From: Bog-159 sp050008575
GTDB taxonomy: Bacteria; Acidobacteriota; Terriglobia; Bryobacterales; Bryobacteraceae
Direction: 5' to 3'
Length of the DNA: 64,000 bases
Assembly (NCBI GenBank): GCA_050008575.1
Contig: JBEKMJ010000023.1
Coordinates: forward strand, 1-64,000
This document shows positions 17,238 to 25,266 of the stretch, in pieces (positions within the stretch are counted from its first letter, which is position 1; every line of letters begins with the position of its first letter). The notes beneath the pieces were generated by a model that ran no database searches, was not told the DNA's origin, and was given only the letters and a program-made list of their open reading frames with translations. A program made the position numbers and the translations under genes.

Positions 17238-17861
17238 TCACGGAATCCGCATGACTTGAATCGCTCCCCGAGCATCGTGATATGAGTACTGTAGATGATC
17301 GGGAGTTCCTTTCAAACGATCTGGGAAGACCACGAGAATCTTGTAATCCGGGAGAGTCGCCGAAAACCTTACGAGGCCCTGAAGCGAGGCCAGGGCGAAC
17401 AGGGCACTACCCAAAAGCTGGGTGGGAGGCGTACCGGTATGCGGAGCAGGAAGGCCGGCTGGCGGAATCCGGGTGGCATAGCTTCGCCAGTCTCCCGTCA
17501 ATTCTTGAGCACTCGTATCGATGACCGTGGCTTCGGCCGGATCGGTCAGGTCGGAAATCGCACCGAGACTCACGAGGTTCGGCAAGGTCACCAGCGGACG
17601 GGTTGGATGAGGGACTACGCCTCCGGGGGTCGATGGCGAGCCGAATAGCGCTCGTGCCTCAAACAGCGCGACCATAGGGTTCTCGGCCAGATAGAGTATC
17701 TCGAACGCTGGCGTCGCCGCTCGAGCCGGCGAAAATCGGCTCGGCGTCGTTGCCGTGTGAAGCGTGGACAAGGCGGTCGCCAGGAATCTCGGGTCGGCCG
17801 CACGGTACCATGTACCGCGCAGTCTGGTCTGAGCCAAACTGCTACATCGGGAGATGTTCAC
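17238..17861 (-). CDS. RES-domain toxin (NAD-degrading family)
   Basis: 207 residues from a GTG whose last three bases overlap the antitoxin stop (GTGA); a TTG at 17876 is the longer alternative. RES features are the early Arg in GTWYRAADPRF, the Tyr/Glu segment EILYLAENPMVALFEA, and the conserved late strand YKILVVFPDRL. Characterised RES toxins (for example MbcT) degrade NAD+ by phosphorolysis or hydrolysis and are neutralised by an Xre/MbcA-type antitoxin. The antitoxin-then-toxin order with a 4-base overlap fits a type II module. Catalytic competence cannot be judged from the sequence alone. Confidence 0.8.
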   Translation of the reverse strand: MNISRCSSLAQTRLRGTWYRAADPRFLATALSTLHTATTPSRFSPARAATPAFEILYLAENPMVALFEARALFGSPSTPGGVVPHPTRPLVTLPNLVSLGAISDLTDPAEATVIDTSAQELTGDWRSYATRIPPAGLPAPHTGTPPTQLLGSALFALASLQGLVRFSATLPDYKILVVFPDRLKGTPDHLQYSYHDARGAIQVMRIP

Positions 17862-18070
17862 ACGACGCCAATACAAAGTATGGAATGAAGCAGGTTTCTT
17901 ACATTTTCCAAGTCGCCGGCTAGAATTCGTTCTTGCGGGGTGTCGCCTCCAAGCAATTGGTGGGGAGTCACCAGCCAGTCAATGCCATATGGCAGAGCGT
18001 TGCGGACTTGCATCCGCAGGGCCTCAGCCTCGTCATCGCGTAGGTGCCCGGCAGCCATCACCTTGAGCAT
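17858..18070 (-). CDS. Short MbcA/ParS/Xre-type antitoxin (toxin-binding domain only)
   Basis: 70 residues. The C-terminal half, LVTPHQLLGGDTPQ followed by ILAGDLENVRNLL, matches the toxin-binding domain of RES-partner antitoxins (pattern TPxxxLGGxTPxExLxxGxxxxVxxLL). Full antitoxins usually carry an N-terminal Xre-like helix-turn-helix and are roughly 120-160 residues; here only about 33 residues precede the domain, and an in-frame TGA lies 24 bases upstream of the ATG, so there is no room for a DNA-binding domain. It should still neutralise the RES protein but may not autoregulate. Confidence 0.7.
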   Translation of the reverse strand: MLKVMAAGHLRDDEAEALRMQVRNALPYGIDWLVTPHQLLGGDTPQERILAGDLENVRNLLHSILCIGVV

Positions 18071-18094
18071 AGCGCAAATCGCGCCAAAACGGCC

Positions 18095-18800
18095 TCATTG
18101 CACTGGCGAGGTTGGCTCCTCACCGCCGAGATCCAGCCGTCGGGCTTCGATTAGCGCCTCGCGCAGCGGACGTAGATTTCTGGCAAGGCTCATCGTCATT
18201 AGTTCGCCATCGTGCTCCATCCCCAAGCACGCGAAATACTTGTGTAGTTTGGCGAGAGCCACTTCAAAATCGGGCTGCCGCACGCGCGGCGCGTCTTTGA
18301 TCGCGGTGTCACCCGCCACTTGCTCCTCGGTCGTCAGGTAACCCGAGAACTGCAAGGGGAACGGTTTCGTTGCGAATACCGCGCAGCCGGCCGACAGGTT
18401 GGATATCGCCGTGTGGACCGCCGCCAGACCGTAGCCACGCCCGCGAAATGGCTGGTCGATTTGAAGCCGGTGCAGCATTAGCAGATCGCAGCCGCAGACG
18501 CTATTGTCCGCGTAGCGGGGGCTGTACTCGCTTGTGCCGTTCGCGAGCACGGGCGCAAACTCCGCGGCCTCCTCGTCTACCGCGTCCAGCACATCGAACC
18601 AGTTCTCGCCTTCATTGAGCGCCCGCCCGAACAATGCGCGGCGAACTTCTATTTTGCCGATGCTCGTTTCGGCCTCTTCCTCGCCGTCGAATAGCACGAT
18701 GTTTCCAGTAATAGTGCAACAGGTAGTCGCTCGGCTCGTAGCGCTGTACACACAGGTCGAGGGTGAAGTGAATGAGCACGTCATGTAGAGGATCGGTCAT
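18095..18800 (-). pseudogene. GNAT-like acetyltransferase gene with a frameshift
   Basis: The C-terminal two thirds read in one frame and include IDQPFRGRGYGLAAVHTAI, an acetyl-CoA-binding (R/Q)xxGxG/A motif of GNAT enzymes. The plausible N-terminus (MTDPLHDVLIHFTLDL through SDYLLHYYWK) reads in another frame. The two join at an AAA run (+ strand TTT at 18702-18704): a one-base change there restores HYYWK-IVLFDGEEEAET. It is either a real disruption or a sequencing error. Its stop is 25 bases upstream of the antitoxin start on the same strand, so it may be the first gene of the toxin operon. Substrate unknown. Confidence 0.6.
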
Positions 18801-18862
18801 GCTGGAGCGATTATGGCATACCGAATCTCCCGGATGCGCGCGCGATGTGGTAATTAAGACTC

Positions 18863-20053
18863 ATGGATACAAAACTACGCACCGGCCGCGCTGCCGTCGC
18901 AACCGCGGCTCTCGTTTTGCTAGCGGCAACCGGGGAATTGCGCGCGCTCGACAACGGACTGGCGCGCACGCCGCCCATGGGCTGGAACAGTTGGAACAAG
19001 TTCGCCTGCAACGTGAGCGAAGATCTGATCAAGCAGGCCGCCGACGCCGTGGTCTCGAGCGGCATGCAAGACGCGGGTTATCAATACGTGGTGATCGACG
19101 ATTGCTGGCAGGTGGATCGCGACGCACAGGGTAACATCGTCGCCGACGCCAAGCGCTTCCCTGCGGGCATCAAGGCAGTGGCCGACTATGTGCACGGCAA
19201 AGGGCTGAAGTTCGGGATCTACTCCGACGCCGGCACGGGTACGTGCCAGAACCGCCCCGGCGGACGCGGCTACGAATTCCAGGACGCCCGCCAGTACGCC
19301 GCGTGGGGCGTCGATTATTTGAAGTACGACTGGTGCAACCACAGCACGCAGGATTCGCAGGCATCCTATTCGATCATGCGCGACGCGCTGGCGAAATCGG
19401 GCCGGCCCATCGTGTTCAGCCTTTGCGAATGGGGGTCCACCAAGCCGTGGCTGTGGGCGGCGGATGTCGGTAATTTGTGGCGCGCCACGGGCGATATCCT
19501 CGACAGATGGGACGGCACGGAAAAGTGGGGAGGCATGGGGGTGGTGCAGATCCTGGATGCAGTAGACGGCCTGCAATCCTATGCCGGGCCGGGCCATTGG
19601 AACGATCCCGACATGCTGGAAGTCGGCAATGGCGGGTTGAGCCTGGAGGAATCCAGGGCGCACTTCAGCCTCTGGTGTCTGCTGGCGGCGCCGTTGATGG
19701 CCGGCAACGATATCCGAAATATGCCGGCCGACATCCACGACATTCTCACCAACAAGGAAGTGATTGCGATCGACCAGGACCCGCTGGGCCGTCAGGGCCG
19801 CAGAGTGAAGCGCGCCGGCGATCTGGAGGTCTGGGCAAAGCAGCTTGCCGATGGCGGCCGCGCCGTGGCGTTGCTGAACCGCAGCGCGGCGGAAGCGAGC
19901 ATCACCGTGTCGTGGACCGAACTGGGCTATCCGGAGCACGTGCCCGCCAAGGTTCGCGATCTTTGGGCGAAGAAGGATCTGGGCGAGAAGACCGGCGGCT
20001 TTTCGGCATCGGTGCCGAGTCACGGCGTAGTGATGGTGCGGGTAGAGCCATAG
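18863..20053 (+). CDS. Alpha-galactosidase, glycoside hydrolase family 27
   Basis: 396 residues with a signal peptide ending near LRALD. It hydrolyses terminal alpha-1,6-galactosyl residues of plant oligosaccharides or galactomannan. GH27 signatures are RTPPMGWNSWNKF, YQYVVIDDCWQ, the nucleophile Asp156 in YLKYDWCN, and GHWNDPDMLEVGNGG with the acid/base Asp region downstream. The C-terminal 90 residues form the usual beta-sandwich (AVALLNRSAAEASITVSW). The signal peptide implies a periplasmic or secreted enzyme. Released galactose could feed phosphoglucomutase through glucose-1-phosphate, but no galactose pathway genes are adjacent. Confidence 0.93.
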   Translation: MDTKLRTGRAAVATAALVLLAATGELRALDNGLARTPPMGWNSWNKFACNVSEDLIKQAADAVVSSGMQDAGYQYVVIDDCWQVDRDAQGNIVADAKRFPAGIKAVADYVHGKGLKFGIYSDAGTGTCQNRPGGRGYEFQDARQYAAWGVDYLKYDWCNHSTQDSQASYSIMRDALAKSGRPIVFSLCEWGSTKPWLWAADVGNLWRATGDILDRWDGTEKWGGMGVVQILDAVDGLQSYAGPGHWNDPDMLEVGNGGLSLEESRAHFSLWCLLAAPLMAGNDIRNMPADIHDILTNKEVIAIDQDPLGRQGRRVKRAGDLEVWAKQLADGGRAVALLNRSAAEASITVSWTELGYPEHVPAKVRDLWAKKDLGEKTGGFSASVPSHGVVMVRVEP

Positions 20054-20075
20054 TCGTGGGCCACCGTCGAAAACC

Positions 20076-20145
20076 GTGGGGCGGCCAATCCTGGGGTGAC
20101 AGCCTTGGGGGGCGGGATTTATCCCGCGCGGGGCTTTAGCCCCGC
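20076..20145. repeat. Intergenic hairpin element 2a
   Basis: Starts with GTGGGGCGGCCAATCCTGG, as the element at 33822 does, and contains GCGGGATTTATCCCGC and GCGGGGCTTTAGCCCCGC, hairpins with two-base loops. It lies just after the alpha-galactosidase stop, in a convergent gap, and could terminate transcription in both directions. Confidence 0.7.
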
Positions 20146-20181
20146 AAACTCGCAAATCGAACTGATTTCGTTACGCGCAGA

Positions 20182-20223
20182 GCGGGTCTGGAGACCCGTC
20201 GCAGGCGTAGACGCCTGCCCCAC
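20182..20223. repeat. Intergenic hairpin element 2b
   Basis: Two hairpins, GCGGGTCTGGAGACCCGT and GCAGGCGTAGACGCCTGC, ending in CCCCAC. It is closely similar to the element at 41473-41514. It lies 16 bases from the 3' end of the response regulator gene. Confidence 0.75.
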
Positions 20224-20239
20224 GAGGTTCTCAGGGTTC

Positions 20240-21025
20240 TCAGGTCCGCTCTTCCGCGCGCCGATGTAGAAGATCGTCGAGCCGGGCGCGCTTCCGGCGG
20301 CTGACGGGGATGCGGGATGCGTCTCGCAGGACCGCCTCGCCGCCGCGCAGCGCGGGCCGCAATTCCCGCACGCGATCCACTTGGACGATCGCCCGCCGGT
20401 GCACGCGGACGAAACGGCGCGGGTCGAGGCGCGCCTCCAGCGAAGTGAGCGACTCGCGCAGAAGGTAACTCTTCGCGCCAACGTGCAGGCAGGCATAATA
20501 GTCGTCAGCGCCGATCCAGTCGATATCCGCCACGGGGACTACCAATTCGCCCGTCCGGGTCGACACGACCAGCCGCTCCACCCCGTTCTTCTCGCGCTGT
20601 GCACGCGCGGCGGAGAGTAGCGCCGTGAGCCGCGTGGCGCGCTCGGCGGCTTGCATCAAACGCATGCGCTCGCGAACCCTGCTCAGGGCCGCTTCAAAGC
20701 GCGCGATGTTGAGCGGCTTCACCAGGTAATCGAGCGCGTGCGTTTCGAACGCACGTACCGCGAACTGGTCGTGCGCCGTAACGAAGACCACGGCCGGCAT
20801 GCGGTCCACGCCACGCGCGCGGAGTACCTCGAAGCCATCCATCTCAGGCATCTGTACATCGAGAAAGAGCAGGTCGGGCGCCAGCGCGTCAAGATCGCGC
20901 AGGGTTTCCGGCCCGTTCCGGCTTTCGCCGACCACGGTCATGTCGGCGTGCGGCGCGAGAAGCTGGCGCACTCCGCGGCGCGCCAGCGGCTCGTCGTCGG
21001 CAACCAGCACTCGGATCTTAGTCAT
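20240..21025 (-). CDS. LytTR-family response regulator
   Basis: 261 residues. Receiver domain 1-120 with acidic pocket VADDEP, phospho-acceptor D56 in LLFLDVQMPE, FVTAHDQFAVRAFE and the conserved Lys in DYLVKPL. A linker with a coiled-coil tendency (residues 120-155) leads to a LytTR DNA-binding domain (IDWIGADDYYACLHV, RRFVRVHRRAIVQVDRV). It is the cognate regulator of the histidine kinase 6 bases upstream on the same strand. LytTR regulators usually control surface or extracellular functions; targets are not evident here. Confidence 0.93.
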   Translation of the reverse strand: MTKIRVLVADDEPLARRGVRQLLAPHADMTVVGESRNGPETLRDLDALAPDLLFLDVQMPEMDGFEVLRARGVDRMPAVVFVTAHDQFAVRAFETHALDYLVKPLNIARFEAALSRVRERMRLMQAAERATRLTALLSAARAQREKNGVERLVVSTRTGELVVPVADIDWIGADDYYACLHVGAKSYLLRESLTSLEARLDPRRFVRVHRRAIVQVDRVRELRPALRGGEAVLRDASRIPVSRRKRARLDDLLHRRAEERT

Positions 21026-21031
21026 GGCCCC

Positions 21032-22159
21032 TCATGGCCCCGCATGGCCCTTCGCCTCATGATACGGCAGACGGACGGTGGCGATCGCGCCGCCTCCCTC
21101 CGCATTCGCGACATCCAGCGTGGCATTATCTCCATACAACGCAGCCAAGCGCGCGCGTGTATTCGCAAGCCCCACGCCGCCGGCTTCGGCGGCACGCGGA
21201 TCGAGCGCGGCCGGCAAGCCCGGTCCGTCGTCGCGTACGGTCAGCACAAGTTGGGATCCTTCGCGTCGCGCGCCTACGTGCAACATGCCAGCGTCGGCGC
21301 GGCGCGCGATTCCGTGACGCAGCGCATTTTCCACCAAGGGTTGCAACAGGAAGCGCGGCACGCTCGCTTTCGAAACCGCGGGATCGACATCGATGCGCGG
21401 ACGCAGCCGGTCGGAGAACCGTACCCGTTCGATCGCAAGATAGCGCTCCAGAAACTCCACTTCCGCGGCCAGCGTGGTCTCATGCTTGGCATCGGAGCGC
21501 AGGACCTCGCGCAGCACATCACTCAACAGTTCCAACATCCGCGATGCGGCGGCCGTGTTCCGGTCGCGCACGAGCACCGTGATCGCGTTCAGGCTATTGA
21601 ACAAAAAGTGCGGATTGAACTGCATGCGCAGGGCGCCGAGCTGCGCCTCGGAGAGTTGCGCGGCCAGGCGCGCCGCATGGGTTTCGCGTTCGCGTACCTG
21701 CGCAAGATAGAAGAACGAGTGTTCGATGCCTACGAGGGCAAAGTAGACGCCTACGCCGAACGGAAGCGTCGTGAAAATCCAACCGGCGAAGCCACGCAGG
21801 AATGTGCTGACGGTCAAATCCGCCGGGATGGGAAATATCGCCAGCCGCAGCAGCGTGCCCAGCCCGGCCCATGCCACACACATGCCCAAAGCACACGCGA
21901 AATGCAGCGCGAGTTTGCGCGCCGGATGTGGCCGGCCCATGGGCCATCGGCGGCTGGCGCGAAATACGATGGGCGTAAGAACCGCATACAGCAGCCAATC
22001 GATCGAGTTGAAGAACACCCAACGCCATTCTGGAGGCCGTCCGTCCAGGCGATTCTGCATGTAGGTGTCGAACCCGGAGAGCAAGGCTGGGACCAGCCAG
22101 GCGGCCAAGATCAGGACCCATAGCGGCGGCAACGTGCGTGCATGGTCGCGGTCGGGCAT
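21032..22159 (-). CDS. LytS/YehU-type sensor histidine kinase
   Basis: 375 residues. Four hydrophobic segments in the first 150 residues (WVLILAAWLVPALL, WLLYAVLTPIVF, HFACALGMCVAWAGL, GWIFTTLPFGVGVYFALVGI) form the membrane sensor. The phospho-acceptor is H184 in QFNPHFLFNSLNAI, the hallmark of the LytS His_kinase family; the HATPase contains NALRHGI and DDGPGLP, and ends with GVGLANTRARL. It is transcribed just ahead of its LytTR partner with a 6-base gap. No ligand-binding domain beyond the membrane helices is visible. Confidence 0.93.
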   Translation of the reverse strand: MPDRDHARTLPPLWVLILAAWLVPALLSGFDTYMQNRLDGRPPEWRWVFFNSIDWLLYAVLTPIVFRASRRWPMGRPHPARKLALHFACALGMCVAWAGLGTLLRLAIFPIPADLTVSTFLRGFAGWIFTTLPFGVGVYFALVGIEHSFFYLAQVRERETHAARLAAQLSEAQLGALRMQFNPHFLFNSLNAITVLVRDRNTAAASRMLELLSDVLREVLRSDAKHETTLAAEVEFLERYLAIERVRFSDRLRPRIDVDPAVSKASVPRFLLQPLVENALRHGIARRADAGMLHVGARREGSQLVLTVRDDGPGLPAALDPRAAEAGGVGLANTRARLAALYGDNATLDVANAEGGGAIATVRLPYHEAKGHAGP

Positions 22160-22287
22160 GTCGCGAGAATAGCGCGTTCGATTGCTTCCGTCCAGCCAAA
22201 CTTCCGCTCATGGCCGCTGGCTGCATGTTTCCGGCCGCTGGCTGCGCGAATTTGGTGGCGGCCGCGCCCGATTGTTAGCCTCGTCCA

Positions 22288-22890
22288 ATGAACGCGCCTC
22301 GTTTCCTTACAGTCATGGCGATCGCGCTACCCCTATTCGCACAGCCCCACGCCAAACGAACGCGCGATCGGATCGGTGCGGCCTACAAAGCGCATCAGGC
22401 TGACTTCGACTATCTGCTGGGCGATTGGGAATTCACTGCCGAGAGCCGCATGTGGGGAAAGTTTCGCGGTTACTGGAGCGCGGTGCGCCTCGATACGGGT
22501 CAGATTCTCGACGAATATCGGGTGGCCGGCGACAACGGTGAGACGGTCTACGTAACCACGACCATCCGCGCCTACAACGCGGCGGCCGATCGCTGGGAAC
22601 TCATCGGAATGGACGAGGGCGGCGGTTTGCAGGATTTCGGCTCCGGGCGGCTAGTGGATTCGGAGATGCATGTCGAACAGAAGTTCGGCGTGGCAAGTGG
22701 CAATCCCGCGACCATGCGGATTCGCTATTACAATATCCAGCCGGATCGTTTTTCGTGGGCCGCGGACCGGTCGACGGACGGCGGCAAAACCTGGGTGAAG
22801 AACTTTCAGACGATCGAAACCCGCCGCATGGGTCCGCCGCGCTTGTTGGGTCCGCTCGCGCCGGTGAAGAAGCCGGAGGGGAAGCCATGA
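22288..22890 (+). CDS. Exported DUF1579-like protein
   Basis: 200 residues. A short hydrophobic N-terminus (FLTVMAIALPLFAQP) is a likely signal peptide. The mature part contains FDYLLGDWEFTAES, followed by strands typical of DUF1579-like beta-barrel proteins (GYWSAVRLDTGQILDEYRV, YNAAADRWELIGM, RIRYYNIQPDRFSWAADRS). Function of the family is unknown; lipocalin-like ligand binding is a guess. The stop overlaps the next start by 4 bases (ATGA), so it is co-translated with the membrane acyltransferase-like gene. Confidence 0.75.
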   Translation: MNAPRFLTVMAIALPLFAQPHAKRTRDRIGAAYKAHQADFDYLLGDWEFTAESRMWGKFRGYWSAVRLDTGQILDEYRVAGDNGETVYVTTTIRAYNAAADRWELIGMDEGGGLQDFGSGRLVDSEMHVEQKFGVASGNPATMRIRYYNIQPDRFSWAADRSTDGGKTWVKNFQTIETRRMGPPRLLGPLAPVKKPEGKP

Positions 22891-24017
22891 CCTCCCGCAT
22901 ACAGTCGATCGACGTCGTGCGCGGCGCCGTGATGGTGCTGATGGCCATCGACCACGTGCGCGTGTATGCGGGCCTTCCGGCGGGCGGTCCCACGGCCGGC
23001 ATTTTCTTCACGCGCTGGGTTACGCATTTCTGCGCGCCGGCTTTTGCCTTCTTCGCCGGAACCTCGGCCTTCCTATACGGAAGGAAGATTGGCCGCACCT
23101 CCGCGCTGGCGCGACATCTGGTCATGCGCGGGCTTCTGCTGGTGGCGCTGGAACTGACCGTCATCCGTTTTGCGTGGACGTTCAACTTCGACTACGCGCA
23201 CTTCGTCCTGGCCGGCGTAATCTGGATGCTGGGTTGGTCGATGGTGCTGCTGGCTGGGCTCGTCTGGCTGCCAACCAAGGCCATCGGCGCAATCGGACTG
23301 GGCGTCATTTTCTTCCAGCAGGTTTTTCGCGAACTGCCCCTCGCGTTTCCGGAGCAGGTTCGAAATTCATTTGGTTGGATTTGGGAGTTCATCTATCCGG
23401 CGGGATTCAAACGTTGGGATGGCATCGGCATCCTGTACGTGCTGGTCCCGTGGATCGGGGTGATGGCCGCGGGGTATGCCTTCGGTGCGGTCATGATTCG
23501 CGAGCCCCTGCAGCGCCGGCGGCTTTGTCTGACAATCGGCGTTTCCGCAATGTTGTGTTTCCTGGTGGCCGGCAGCCTGGCGGTGCTGCACCCGGAGCAT
23601 GGCGATACGCGGCCGTTTCTTTTTCGGCTGTTGGATCAGAAGAAGTATCCGGCATCGCAGCTCTACTTATTGATGACGCTGGGTCCCACGATCGCGCTGC
23701 TGCCGTTGGCCGAACGCGCGCGCGGATGGTTCGGCGGGATGTTGGCGGCCTTCGGCCGCGTACCCATGTTTTACTATCTGCTGCACATCCCGGCGATCCA
23801 TCTTGCGGCGCTCGCGGTAACGTACCTGCGGGAGGGAAGGTTCCATCCGGAGTGGTATGCGTCCGCGCCGTTCACATGGGTACCGCCGGAGCAGCGATGG
23901 GGGCTGCCATTGCTATACCTGGTGTTCGCCTTGATTGTGGCGGCGCTGTATTTCGCGTGCCGGTGGTTCGCGGGGGTGAAGGCGCAACATCGCCAGGGCT
24001 GGCTCCGATATCTGTGA
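22887..24017 (+). CDS. DUF1624/HGSNAT-like multi-pass membrane protein
   Basis: 376 residues with about ten hydrophobic segments. The N-terminus RIQSIDVVRGAVMVLMAIDHVR is the signature of the DUF1624/heparan-alpha-glucosaminide N-acetyltransferase family (R-x-x-x-x-D-x-x-R-G). The family is thought to transfer acyl groups across the membrane, with the conserved D/H of MAIDH near the active site. Later segments include FCAPAFAFFAGTSAFLYGR and YYLLHIPAIHLAALAV. The start is the ATG in the ATGA overlap with the preceding gene. The acceptor substrate cannot be told. Confidence 0.8.
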   Translation: MTSRIQSIDVVRGAVMVLMAIDHVRVYAGLPAGGPTAGIFFTRWVTHFCAPAFAFFAGTSAFLYGRKIGRTSALARHLVMRGLLLVALELTVIRFAWTFNFDYAHFVLAGVIWMLGWSMVLLAGLVWLPTKAIGAIGLGVIFFQQVFRELPLAFPEQVRNSFGWIWEFIYPAGFKRWDGIGILYVLVPWIGVMAAGYAFGAVMIREPLQRRRLCLTIGVSAMLCFLVAGSLAVLHPEHGDTRPFLFRLLDQKKYPASQLYLLMTLGPTIALLPLAERARGWFGGMLAAFGRVPMFYYLLHIPAIHLAALAVTYLREGRFHPEWYASAPFTWVPPEQRWGLPLLYLVFALIVAALYFACRWFAGVKAQHRQGWLRYL

Positions 24018-24262
24018 GGACCTCGAGGGTTCCCCCCGGGACTTCTCTCCGGCCAACGGGGCGAAGCTCGCTTAACAGCGACACGGCCGACCGCAAGACC
24101 GCTGGGCGGATGGCCCGGACCGCCGCGTACGGCTCCCCACCGAAGGCACTTCGAAATCGATTTCGTGAGAGGTCGCGAATGCCGGTTTTGACTGGCAGCT
24201 TGATGCGTATTTTCCGTAACTCGGCGGCGACCGCCGCACTCAAACAAGCCACAAGGCCCGTG

Positions 24263-24574
24263 CTACGTCTTCGTCTTCGGCGGCACGAAATCGGGCGGCA
24301 GCGCCGCGCCTTCGCCGAAGAAGTAGTCGTCCATCTGCTTGATCAGAAACTCCTGCGCTTCTTGCGTCCCCAGGTTCAGCCGGTATTCGTTCATGAGCAT
24401 CTTCATGTGCTCCACCCACATCTTCCAGGCTTCCTTCGAGACGTTGTCGTAGATCTTCTGGCCCAGCGGGTGGCCTTCAAACGGCACTTCGTCCAGCCCC
24501 GGCAGGTCCCTTTGCAGCTTGACGCAATGCACCATACGTGCGCCAAGCGGCACTTCAATGTTGACTGGATTCAT
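24263..24574 (-). CDS. yggX: YggX-family Fe(II)-trafficking / oxidative-damage protein
   Basis: About 103 residues from the ATG at 24574; 24535 and 24595 are alternative starts. The core MVHCVKLQRDLPGLDEVPF, then GQKIYDNVSKEAWKMWVEHM and MLMNEYRLNL, matches YggX, including the single conserved Cys that protects labile iron from oxidation. The usual length is about 90 residues and the C-terminus has a short extra tail (PPDFVPPKTKT). YggX helps protect and repair iron-sulfur proteins in the cytoplasm. The histidine phosphatase upstream on the same strand ends 50 bases before it. Confidence 0.85.
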   Translation of the reverse strand: MNPVNIEVPLGARMVHCVKLQRDLPGLDEVPFEGHPLGQKIYDNVSKEAWKMWVEHMKMLMNEYRLNLGTQEAQEFLIKQMDDYFFGEGAALPPDFVPPKTKT

Positions 24575-24624
24575 CGATCCGCTACCGCATCCCATGTCTA
24601 TATATATCCTCGCCTTCCAGGATA

Positions 24625-25224
24625 CTACGCCCGCGCCGAGAGGTTCCATTGCGAGATCACGCGCGTCTCGCGTTCATAGCCCAGCACGCTGACCGACGCC
24701 GTGCCCAGCGCGAAGAGGCGGCCGCCGTCGGGAGGGAGTCCGAGCCAGCAGGCCGTTAAGATGCGCAACAGGTGGCCATGCGCGAATAGCGCCACATCGC
24801 CGCCGGCGGCCGCTGCACGATCGATGACCCGGTTGGCGCGCGCGGCCACCTGCTGAATGGCTTCGCCCTCTGGCACGGGCGACGTCCAGATGGTCCAACC
24901 GGGCACGCTTTCCTGAATCTGCGCGCTCGTGCGCCCTTCGTAAGCGCCATAGTCCCATTCGCTCAGATCCGGTTCGATTTGCGCGGCGCCGCCGTATCCC
25001 GCCAGCCGGCAGGTTTCGCGCGCGCGCTGCAAGGGGCTGGTCAGTACGAGGGCGAACGGCCGCCCCGCCAGCGACCGGCCAATCTCCTCGGCGTGCCGCT
25101 CACCCGCTGCGGTGAGCGGGAGGTCCGTGCGTCCGGTATGCTGCCCGGAGAGGCTCCACGCGGTCTCGCCATGGCGTATCAGCCAGATTTCCGGATAGAA
25201 ATTGGGCGTCGGCGCGATGGGCAT
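24625..25224 (-). CDS. Histidine phosphatase (phosphoglycerate mutase-like)
   Basis: 199 residues. The catalytic histidine is in WLIRHGETAWSL (RHG motif), with the second conserved Arg in TSPLQRARETCRLAG, a Glu in LSEWDYGAYEGRT and the second His in VALFAHGHLLRIL. These define the dPGM-like branch, whose members dephosphorylate small metabolites. The start ATG at 25224 gives an N-terminus close to the catalytic strand, as usual; the open frame further upstream lies antisense to pgm and is not coding. It is divergent from pgm with a 42-base gap, and its neighbour suggests a sugar-phosphate substrate, by inference only. Confidence 0.88.
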   Translation of the reverse strand: MPIAPTPNFYPEIWLIRHGETAWSLSGQHTGRTDLPLTAAGERHAEEIGRSLAGRPFALVLTSPLQRARETCRLAGYGGAAQIEPDLSEWDYGAYEGRTSAQIQESVPGWTIWTSPVPEGEAIQQVAARANRVIDRAAAAGGDVALFAHGHLLRILTACWLGLPPDGGRLFALGTASVSVLGYERETRVISQWNLSARA

Positions 25225-25266
25225 GCTAATGATAAAGCATACCCGATGGAGGGAAAATAAGGGAAC

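Noticed and set aside
24152..24165. Perfect 14-base palindrome CGAAATCGATTTCG between the membrane acyltransferase-like and YggX genes
   Set aside because: It lies in a convergent gap, not upstream of a gene, and a single copy is seen; not enough to claim an operator.
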